Positions 8,538-14,892 of a stretch of DNA of 30,204 nt are shown piece after piece (position 1 is the stretch's first letter; each line of letters begins with the position of its first letter). Both the position numbers and the translations under genes were made by a program. The notes beneath the pieces are model-generated. The model searched no databases, was not told the DNA's origin, and was given only the letters and a program-made list of their open reading frames with translations. This DNA comes from a virus. The stretch covers positions 1 through 30,204 of the IMG/VR virus record IMGVR_UViG_3300028287_000020; one strand, given 5' to 3'.

Positions 8538-8555
8538 TTAACTTATAAAAGTTAA
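8538..8555. promoter_or_regulatory. Inverted repeat, candidate operator between antisense gene and capsid gene
   Basis: TTAACTT-ATAA-AAGTTAA is a perfect 7-bp inverted repeat, followed directly by a third half-site (AACTTAA at 8558-8564). It lies in the 70-base divergent region between the antisense promoter and the capsid ATG at 8579. It has no T-run and a weak stem, so a protein-binding site is more likely than a terminator. No TAnnTTTG box is visible for the capsid gene here. Confidence 0.4.
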
Positions 8556-8578
8556 TCAACTTAAAAAAGAAAATAAAG

Positions 8579-9499
8579 ATGGCTACATCAATCACAACTA
8601 CATATGCAGGAGAGTTTGCAGGAAAATACATCTCTGCCGCATTGTTATCAGCCGACACTATTGAAGGTGGCGGTATTACTGTAAAACCAAATGTTAAGTA
8701 CAAAGAGGTAATGAAAACTCTTTCTACTAACGCATTGGTAAAAGACGCTGCGTGTGACTTCGCTGACCAAAGCACAGTTACTCTTGCAGAGCGTGTTCTA
8801 CAACCAGAAGAGTTCCAAGTAAACTTGGAATTATGTAAGAAAGATTTCCACAACGATTGGGAAGCAGTTCAAATGGGTTACTCTGCATTTGATTCTTTGC
8901 CTCCTTCATTCGCTGATTTCTTAATCGGTCACATCGCTGCTAAAGTAGCACAGAAGACTGAAGAGAATATCTGGCAAGGTGTTACTGCTAACGCAGGTGA
9001 GTTTGATGGTTTTGAAACTCTATTGGCTGCTGACGGAACTGTAATTGATGTTACAGGTACTTCTGTTACTGCTGCTAATGTTATCACAGAGATGGGTAAA
9101 GTAGTTGATGCTATCCCAACTGCGGTTTACGGAAAAGAAGACCTATACATCTACGCTTCTTCTAATGTTGCTCGTGCATACATCCGTGCTTTGGGTGGAT
9201 TCGGTGCTTCTGGATTGGGTGCTAATGGTGTAAACAACGAAGGTACTACTTGGTTCAATGGTGGTGATCTTGCTTTTGATGGTGTTAAATTGTTCGTTTG
9301 TTCTGGATTGAGCGACAATACAATGGTAGCAGCACAGAAAGGTAACTTGTTCTTCGGTACAGGCTTGTTGGCTGACCACAACGAAGTGAAGCTAATTGAT
9401 ATGGCTGACCTTGATGGTTCACAAAATGTTCGTGTTGTAATGCGCTTTACTGCTGCGGTACAATATGGTATTGGTGCTGACATCGTACTTTACTCATAA
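8579..9499 (+). CDS. Major capsid protein
   Basis: A 306-aa protein forming the head shell. The evidence is position (after protease and scaffold-like genes), length, and composition: Ala/Gly/Val-rich, few Lys/Arg clusters, evenly mixed alpha/beta, with a long N-terminal arm (ATSITTTYAGEFAGKYISAA) and a C-terminal beta region (NVRVVMRFTAAVQYGIGADI). The fold is probably HK97-like, as in other tailed phages with an S78-type protease. Codon use differs from its neighbours: GCT, TCT, ACT and GTT dominate, as expected of a highly expressed gene. The start ATG follows an A-rich leader (AAAAAAGAAAATAAAG) without a Shine-Dalgarno motif. It is bracketed by terminators at 8225 and 9525, so it is probably transcribed on its own or at a higher level. 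Confidence 0.85.
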   Translation: MATSITTTYAGEFAGKYISAALLSADTIEGGGITVKPNVKYKEVMKTLSTNALVKDAACDFADQSTVTLAERVLQPEEFQVNLELCKKDFHNDWEAVQMGYSAFDSLPPSFADFLIGHIAAKVAQKTEENIWQGVTANAGEFDGFETLLAADGTVIDVTGTSVTAANVITEMGKVVDAIPTAVYGKEDLYIYASSNVARAYIRALGGFGASGLGANGVNNEGTTWFNGGDLAFDGVKLFVCSGLSDNTMVAAQKGNLFFGTGLLADHNEVKLIDMADLDGSQNVRVVMRFTAAVQYGIGADIVLYS

Positions 9500-9524
9500 G
9501 AGTTAGTTTAGTTAATAATTGAAG

Positions 9525-9558
9525 GGGCAGGTAGGCATATGCTTGTCTGCCCTTTTTT
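9525..9558 (+). terminator. Intrinsic terminator after the capsid gene
   Basis: GGGCAG (9525-9530) pairs with CTGCCC (9547-9552); the interior also pairs (AGGC with GCTT, loop ATAT). TTTTTT follows at 9553-9558. It lies 26 bases after the capsid stop and would lower read-through into the next gene. Confidence 0.8.
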
Positions 9559-9579
9559 ATAAAAAAAATAAAAGAAATT

Positions 9580-10119
9580 ATGGCTTGTGATTTAACTAAA
9601 GGTCGTGCGTTACCTTGTCGTGAATCAGTAGGTGGTCTTAAAGCGGTTTACTTTGTAAACTTCGGTGATTTAGGAACTATCTCTGTTACATCCGATGAGG
9701 TTACTGATATGACAGGAACATTCTCTGCTTACAAGTATGAGCTGAAAGGCACATCTTCAGTAGAGCAAACTATTAACGCTTCTCGTGAGAACGGAACAGT
9801 ATTCTTTGACCAAGCGGTTAGCCTTACTTTGCCTCAATTGAGCAAGGAGGATAACAACGAGATCAAGTTATTGTCTTACGGCAGACCTCACATTATTGTA
9901 GAGGACTACAATGGCAACGCTTACTTGGTAGGTCGTGAACACGGAGCAGATGTAACAGGTGGTACTATTGCCTCTGGAGCAGCTATGGGAGATATGAGTG
10001 GTTACACTCTTACCTTCAACGCTATGGAAGTAACTGCTGCTAACTTCATTGCAGGAGCAACTGATGGCAACCCATTCGCAGGGATGACTTCAGCTACAGA
10101 TACTATTGTTACTTCGTAA
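9580..10119 (+). CDS. Probable major tail (tail tube) protein
   Basis: A 179-aa protein starting MACDLTKGRALPCRESVGG, an N-terminus I associate with an abundant structural protein of Bacteroidetes phages. The C-terminal half contains HGADVTGGTIASGAAMGDMS followed by GYTLTFNAMEVTAANFI, which resembles the last strands of siphophage tail-tube proteins, where a GYTLTF-like strand ends the beta-barrel core. Codon use is biased as in the capsid gene (GCT, ACT, TCT), suggesting high expression, and the gene is flanked on both sides by terminators. A head-decoration protein is the main alternative. Position next to the capsid gene instead of the tape measure is unusual for a tail tube, which keeps confidence moderate. 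Confidence 0.55.
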   Translation: MACDLTKGRALPCRESVGGLKAVYFVNFGDLGTISVTSDEVTDMTGTFSAYKYELKGTSSVEQTINASRENGTVFFDQAVSLTLPQLSKEDNNEIKLLSYGRPHIIVEDYNGNAYLVGREHGADVTGGTIASGAAMGDMSGYTLTFNAMEVTAANFIAGATDGNPFAGMTSATDTIVTS

Positions 10120-10169
10120 GAAAGTAGTATATTAGCAACGGCACTTGACATAGGTGTTTTGGTTTGGTT

Positions 10170-10201
10170 AGGGCAGCTCTTCGGGGTTGCCCTTTCTTTT
10201 T
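10170..10201 (+). terminator. Intrinsic terminator with a UUCG tetraloop
   Basis: AGGGCAGCTC (10170-10179) pairs with GGGTTGCCCT (10184-10193), with two G-T wobbles, closing a TTCG loop; TTTCTTTTT follows. A C(UUCG)G tetraloop is unusually stable in RNA. It separates the tail-tube-like gene from the portal operon. Confidence 0.85.
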
Positions 10202-10237
10202 GATATAACACTTATACCTCTTGGTGGTTAACCTATT

Positions 10238-10570
10238 ATGCATATAGTAACTACAACAGACAAGAAGATATATTTCGTTCCGAGAGCGTTTGATACAAGT
10301 GTATCTGTTAAGATTACAGATGAAGAAACCAATGTATCCGCTACGGAGTCTCTAACGGCTACGAAGGAGGCGAATTACTTGCATATAACACCTGCTTATA
10401 CATTCGTAGAGGGCAAGTATTACACTATAAGAATAACAGGCTCTAACGAGATATATAGAGGTAAGGTTTATTGTACGAATCAAACCGACCTTGAGAAGTT
10501 TAGTGTCAACAATGGTGAGTTCACCTATTACGAGGATACTGATAATGATAATCAATACATTTACCGATGA
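10238..10570 (+). CDS. Conserved hypothetical protein upstream of the portal
   Basis: A 110-aa protein, mostly predicted beta strands with alternating hydrophobic residues (VSVKITDEETNVSATESL, YTIRITGSNEIYRGKVY), ending in an Asp/Asn-rich tail (EDTDNDNQYIYR). It looks like a single Ig-like or similar beta-sandwich domain. Proteins of this size and ending occur next to head genes in Bacteroidetes phages, but no function is known to me. It is the first gene after the terminator at 10170 and overlaps the portal start by ATGA (10567-10570), so it and the portal are co-translated. A minor head or neck role is possible. Confidence 0.6.
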   Translation: MHIVTTTDKKIYFVPRAFDTSVSVKITDEETNVSATESLTATKEANYLHITPAYTFVEGKYYTIRITGSNEIYRGKVYCTNQTDLEKFSVNNGEFTYYEDTDNDNQYIYR

Positions 10571-12318
10571 GCAATATACGCATCGTAAACCTTGCAACGC
10601 ATACTACCCCACAGGTTGTAGAAGACAATCGTAAGCAATGGGTAGCCTATGGCGAGGATAATAATTACTTCCAATACCTTATAGACAGGTACAATGGTAG
10701 TGCTACAAACAATGCCATTATAAATGGTATGAGTGAGCTTATCTACGGCAAGGGGCTATACGCTACCGATGCTCAAAGAAAGCCAGACCAATATGCACAG
10801 ATGAAGTCTCTGTTCTCTCGTACTTGTATGAGGAAGGTGACCTTTGATTTGAAAGCTATGGGTCAAGCAGCATTCCAAGTCATCTACAACAAAGACAAAA
10901 GTAAGATCGTACAAGTAGAGCATATGCCTATTGAGACCTTACGCTTTGAGAAGATGAACGAGGATGGTGATGTATGTGGTTACTACTACTCTAAAGATTG
11001 GACAAAGATTCGTAAGAAAGGCTTTGAGCCTGTACGCATCCCTGCGTTTGGTCACGGTGAGAAAGGTGAGGGTCTTGAGATTTATTGTATCAAGCCTTAT
11101 CGTAGTGGATTCTACTACTATTCACCTGTAGACTATCAAGGGGGATTGCCTTATGCAGAGTTAGAAGAGGAGGTAGCAAACTACCACATCAACAACATTA
11201 AGAACGGACTCTCGCCAAGTATGTTGATTAACTTCAACAATGGTGTACCAACGGAGGAAGAGCGTGAGCTTATAGAGAGACGAATCATACAGAAGTTTAG
11301 CGGTTCATCTAATTCTGGTAAGTTCATCTTGGCATTTAACGATAACAAGGAGATGGCTGCAAGTATTGAGCCTGTACAGTTATCGGATGCAAGTGAGCAG
11401 TATCAATTCTTGGCAGACGAGAGTATGCGTAAGTTGATGGTAGCCCATAGGGTTACTTCACCTATGTTGATGGGTATCAAGGACAATACAGGATTAGGTA
11501 ACAATGCTGATGAATTGAAGACTGCAAGTCTCTTATTCCACAACACGGTTGTTAGACCTATTCAAGAGTTGATCTTGGATGCTTGTGATGACATCCTTGC
11601 GGTGAATGAGGTGAGCCTTAACCTATACTTCAAGACACTACAACCTTTAGAGTTGCAGATTGATATGGAGGAGGAAGTAAAAGAAGAATTGTCTAAAGAG
11701 GATAGCCGCCCTTTTCTTGATGACGAGTTAGCCCACGAGATGTTAGATGCATTGGCTGACTTGGGTGAGGAAGAGCCAGAGGGCTATGAACTCATTGATG
11801 CAGAGATTGTAGGAGACGATGAACCAGAGGAGTTTGATACTGAAGAATACCTCAATGGATTAGTCAACTTATCCGCTACACAAGACAGTAACCAAGACTC
11901 CGAGATATACAAGGTAAGATACAAGTATGTAAAGGGTACAAAGAAGACTTCTAAAGGCTCTTCTCGTGCTTTCTGCAAGACTATGTTATCTCAAAAGAAA
12001 TTGTACCGCAAAGAGGATATTGGTATGATGAGTGCAAGAGGCGTTAACAAGAGCTTTGGACACAAGGGTAGAAACTATTCTTTGTTTAAGTACAAGGGTG
12101 GTGTAAACTGCTACCATAGATGGGAGCGTAGAATCTACAAGAAGAAAATGAAGAAGAATGGTGAACCTTATGGTGGCGATGCCCTACGAGGAACTAAATA
12201 TGTTAATGTTAACCAAGCGGTAAGAGCAGGATTTAAACTACCTAAAAACCCTAAAGAGGTAGCTACTGCACCGATTGATATGCCAAGACAAGGGCATCAC
12301 CCTAATTACGGAAAATAA
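10567..12318 (+). CDS. Portal protein with an extra C-terminal domain
   Basis: A 583-aa protein forming the dodecameric DNA-entry ring. The N-terminus (YGEDNNYFQYLIDRY, then ATNNAIINGMSELIYGKGL) and the central part (PSMLINFNNGVPTEEERE, then MRKLMVAHRVTSPMLMGIKD and TASLLFHNTVVRPIQELILD) match the usual order of an HK97-type portal: wing, stem helix and crown. Residues 380-450 are an acidic linker. From about 460 a second domain follows (KVRYKYVKG, RAFCKTMLSQKKLYRKEDI, FKYKGGVNCYHRWERR with Cys515 and His517, and a final PIDMPRQGHHP). I recognise this basic Cys/His domain from head proteins of Bacteroidetes phages, either free or fused. It may contact DNA or the neighbouring connector. Coupled by TAATG to the connector gene. 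Confidence 0.85.
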   Translation: MSNIRIVNLATHTTPQVVEDNRKQWVAYGEDNNYFQYLIDRYNGSATNNAIINGMSELIYGKGLYATDAQRKPDQYAQMKSLFSRTCMRKVTFDLKAMGQAAFQVIYNKDKSKIVQVEHMPIETLRFEKMNEDGDVCGYYYSKDWTKIRKKGFEPVRIPAFGHGEKGEGLEIYCIKPYRSGFYYYSPVDYQGGLPYAELEEEVANYHINNIKNGLSPSMLINFNNGVPTEEERELIERRIIQKFSGSSNSGKFILAFNDNKEMAASIEPVQLSDASEQYQFLADESMRKLMVAHRVTSPMLMGIKDNTGLGNNADELKTASLLFHNTVVRPIQELILDACDDILAVNEVSLNLYFKTLQPLELQIDMEEEVKEELSKEDSRPFLDDELAHEMLDALADLGEEEPEGYELIDAEIVGDDEPEEFDTEEYLNGLVNLSATQDSNQDSEIYKVRYKYVKGTKKTSKGSSRAFCKTMLSQKKLYRKEDIGMMSARGVNKSFGHKGRNYSLFKYKGGVNCYHRWERRIYKKKMKKNGEPYGGDALRGTKYVNVNQAVRAGFKLPKNPKEVATAPIDMPRQGHHPNYGK

Positions 12319-12818
12319 TGGCAAAGGTTTTATTCATAAAAAGAGACGATTTAGTACGCAATAGCGTAATCTCTGGAAATGTAGATAGCGATAAGTTCTT
12401 GCAATTTATAGAGATTGCACAGGAGATACACATTCAAAACTACTTGGGTACAAAGTTGTACGATAAGTTGCGTGAAGACATCATAGCAGATACGCTACCT
12501 GTTGCTTATGCAACTTTGTTAGATGACTATGTACAACCTATGTTGATCCATTGGGCTATGGTAGAGTATTTACCTCACGCTGCCTATACGATAGGTAATG
12601 GAGGTGCTTACAAGCACACGGCAGAGAACAGTATAGCGATGGAGAAGAACGAGGTGGACTTCTTAACGAATAAGCACAGAGATATAGCTGAACACTACAC
12701 TCGTAGGTTTATTGACTTTATGGCTTTTAACAACTCAAGCTATCCCGAATATAATGGAGCAACGAATGACGATATGTACCCAGACAAAGATGCGGTCTTC
12801 AACGGTTGGCAGTTGTAA
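12318..12818 (+). CDS. Head-tail connector protein (DUF6712-like)
   Basis: A 166-aa helical protein. The N-terminal half (FLQFIEIAQEIHIQNYLGTK, then LYDKLREDII) and the helix around VQPMLIHWAMVEYLPHA follow the pattern of the DUF6712/gp6-like connectors that bind under the portal and link it to the tail-completion protein. The start is in TAATG with the portal stop. The C-terminus (AFNNSSYPEYNGATNDDMYP) is polar and variable. The gene's place after the portal fits a connector. The family call is by pattern and context. Confidence 0.7.
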   Translation: MAKVLFIKRDDLVRNSVISGNVDSDKFLQFIEIAQEIHIQNYLGTKLYDKLREDIIADTLPVAYATLLDDYVQPMLIHWAMVEYLPHAAYTIGNGGAYKHTAENSIAMEKNEVDFLTNKHRDIAEHYTRRFIDFMAFNNSSYPEYNGATNDDMYPDKDAVFNGWQL

Positions 12819-12897
12819 GAAACGCTACGAGCCAAAGGAGGTTAACCTAAAAAGGCTACAGAAACTCGTAAAAAAATTAGAGAATAATGGCAAGTGA
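12790..12897 (+). CDS. Possible 35-aa basic protein filling the gap after the connector
   Basis: A 35-codon frame from the ATG at 12790 to TGA at 12895-12897. It overlaps the connector gene by 29 nt and the next gene by 11 nt, and covers the only non-coding bases between them (12819-12886). The peptide is very basic (KKRYEPKEVNLKRLQKLVKK) and would form one amphipathic helix. The same frame is open further upstream, but that part reads as a shadow of the connector. The tiling supports it; its small size and lack of a family do not. Confidence 0.4.
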   Translation: MRSSTVGSCKKRYEPKEVNLKRLQKLVKKLENNGK

Positions 12898-13201
12898 TGA
12901 AAAAGGATATGGAGCAATCTACGGCTCTACTTGGTGGGGTAGTGGTGATGCGTTCACTAACCAAATAGGTTGGGGAAGTGCAATGTTCTATATATTAGAC
13001 CCTGCACAATTCCAACAAAGAGTATTAGAGGACGGTGCAACAATGGAAGCCTTTGAGTGTGTTTCTAAATCATTGAGAAGATTCCCACAAGCGGATAGAG
13101 GCAGACAATTGATGGATGCCTATGATGTTAGGGTAGAAGCAGCAGGAGGTGATACCGAAGCGAGAACCTGTACTATTAACGAATTAAACGAATTGATATG
13201 A
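12887..13201 (+). CDS. Conserved hypothetical protein, Gly/Trp-rich N-terminus
   Basis: A 104-aa protein starting MASDEKGYGAIYGSTWWGSG, a Gly/Trp/Tyr-rich head, followed by a short hydrophobic segment (IGWGSAMFYIL) and a helical C-terminal half (AFECVSKSLRRFPQADRGRQ). There is no clear membrane anchor. Proteins with this N-terminus occur beside the adhesin-like genes of Bacteroidetes phages; the role is unknown to me. It begins at an ATG within the preceding small frame and its stop overlaps the next start by ATGA (13198-13201), so it is co-translated with the first adhesin. A virion or fibre-assembly role is possible. Confidence 0.6.
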   Translation: MASDEKGYGAIYGSTWWGSGDAFTNQIGWGSAMFYILDPAQFQQRVLEDGATMEAFECVSKSLRRFPQADRGRQLMDAYDVRVEAAGGDTEARTCTINELNELI

Positions 13202-14889
13202 GTCTGTATAAGGATGCCTCATTAGTAATGATACCTTCAGCAGTGAAGGATGGTAAGTTGTATAGCATACGCCCTACTGATGGTAGTGGGGATTTTACAT
13301 TTAGTAGGGGTTCAAATCTTGCTGCTACGAGGGTAGATGTTAATGGTCTTATTGAGAAGGGTAGAGAGAATCGCTTGCTGCAATCAAATCAGTTTGATAC
13401 TACTTGGAGCATTGGAAACTATACAAGTATAGTGAGCGGACAAAGTGGATACGATGGTACAAACAACGCTTGGCTATGGACTGCTGCAAATGGTACTTTT
13501 ACCAATATAAACCAAACCAATTTAATTGGTGGAGGAGTAGCAACATTGTCGGTTTATGTAAAAGCAGGAAATACGCATTTTGTTGCATTACAGCCTTACG
13601 GAAGTGGTTCGGCATATATTAAATTCAATCTATCTACAGGAGCAGTTCACGAAACATTTGGTTCTCCTATTGACTATGGAATTGAAGCCGTAAGTGGAGG
13701 ATGGTACAGATGTTATGTAACCGACAATTATACAAATTCTCAAACAAGTATTTACCTATTAGATGCTGCGGGTAATTTTGCCAACACATCAACCGATAGC
13801 ATCTACATCCAAGCCGCTCAATTAGAATCTTCATTAGTAGCAACTGACTACATTGAAACAGGAGCATCTACTGCACAAGCAGGTATATTAGAGGACTTAC
13901 CGAGATTAGATTATAGTGGTGGTGCTTCGTGTCCTTCTCTTTTACTTGAGCCATTGAGGACGAATTTTATACCTCATTCGGAATACATTAATGATGCCTC
14001 TTGGGGAAAGAGTGCTGTTGGTGCAACATTAAATGTCACTTCAAACTATGGAATTTCTCCTGATGGTTCTAAAAACGCTACAAGAATTGAAGCATCTTTA
14101 TCGGGCGGCTATGCAGACATAGTGCAAGTACTTGGTACTTCATCTGGAACGGCTTACACTTATTCTGTTTATCTTAAATCTTTAAGCGGAACACCAACCA
14201 TTTACTTCATATACGATGGAACTGCAAATAGATTGATAACTCTCACTACTGAATGGAAAAAATACACTTTTGAAATTCCAAGTGCGCCTACAATTGTTTA
14301 CCCTCGTTTTTTACTTGAAAATGGATTCACTTCATCAAGTGCTGATTTCTTGGCTTGGGGCGCACAACTTGAGCAAGGAAGTTACCCTACAAGTTACATA
14401 CCTACATATGGTTCTGCGGTTACGAGGTCTTATGATGTTTGTAAGAAAACGAATATAGACTCTTTAATTGCAGAAGAAGGTACTGCCTTTATAGATGTAA
14501 CTAATGGTGATGAAAATGAAGTAAATGCCTTTATGACAATTGCCGATTCTTCAGTATACCCCGACCATATTTGGATAGGTCAAAATGGAACTACTCTATC
14601 ATTATATGTTAAAGCCAATGATTCTTATAGCCTCATTGCGAACAATATTGTTTCTATAGAAGGCAGAAAAAAAATAGCAGTAGTTTATACAAATGAATCA
14701 ATAAAGGTGTTTGTAAATGGAACTAATGAGTATACAACATTAAACAAAACCTTACCAAGTCAATTAAATAGAGTTGAATTAAATGCATTTAATACATCTA
14801 TTAATACAGGTACTGCAAGATATGACCAAGCAATTCTATTCCCTACGGCATTAACTGATAGCGAGTGTATCGCATTAACAACTTTGTAA
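13198..14889 (+). CDS. Tail or head fibre/adhesin with carbohydrate-binding and LamG-like domains
   Basis: A 563-aa protein. Residues 1-57 are an N-terminal module with GDFTFSRGSNLAATRV. Residues 58-225 form a jelly-roll like a carbohydrate-binding module (YDGTNNAW, ATLSVYVKAGN, GGWYRCYV, IYIQAAQLE). A linker with PRLDYSGGASCPSLLLEP and RTNF follows at 235-256. Residues 265-410 repeat the jelly-roll (YTYSVYLKS, FLAWGAQLEQGSYPTSYIPT). Residues 425-563 look like a concanavalin/LamG-type sandwich (EEGTAFIDV, VFVNG, ALTDSECIALTTL). The family is common in phage fibres and spikes and is thought to bind surface glycans. It is the first of two tandem paralogs, so host recognition is the likely job. 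Start ATG overlaps the upstream stop. Confidence 0.7.
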   Translation: MSLYKDASLVMIPSAVKDGKLYSIRPTDGSGDFTFSRGSNLAATRVDVNGLIEKGRENRLLQSNQFDTTWSIGNYTSIVSGQSGYDGTNNAWLWTAANGTFTNINQTNLIGGGVATLSVYVKAGNTHFVALQPYGSGSAYIKFNLSTGAVHETFGSPIDYGIEAVSGGWYRCYVTDNYTNSQTSIYLLDAAGNFANTSTDSIYIQAAQLESSLVATDYIETGASTAQAGILEDLPRLDYSGGASCPSLLLEPLRTNFIPHSEYINDASWGKSAVGATLNVTSNYGISPDGSKNATRIEASLSGGYADIVQVLGTSSGTAYTYSVYLKSLSGTPTIYFIYDGTANRLITLTTEWKKYTFEIPSAPTIVYPRFLLENGFTSSSADFLAWGAQLEQGSYPTSYIPTYGSAVTRSYDVCKKTNIDSLIAEEGTAFIDVTNGDENEVNAFMTIADSSVYPDHIWIGQNGTTLSLYVKANDSYSLIANNIVSIEGRKKIAVVYTNESIKVFVNGTNEYTTLNKTLPSQLNRVELNAFNTSINTGTARYDQAILFPTALTDSECIALTTL

Positions 14890-14892
14890 GAT

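Noticed and set aside
12712-12789. Upstream extension of the 35-aa frame at 12790
   Set aside because: This part lies entirely inside the connector gene and its translation looks like a shadow (MTLWLLTTQ...); only the part from 12790 covers otherwise empty DNA.
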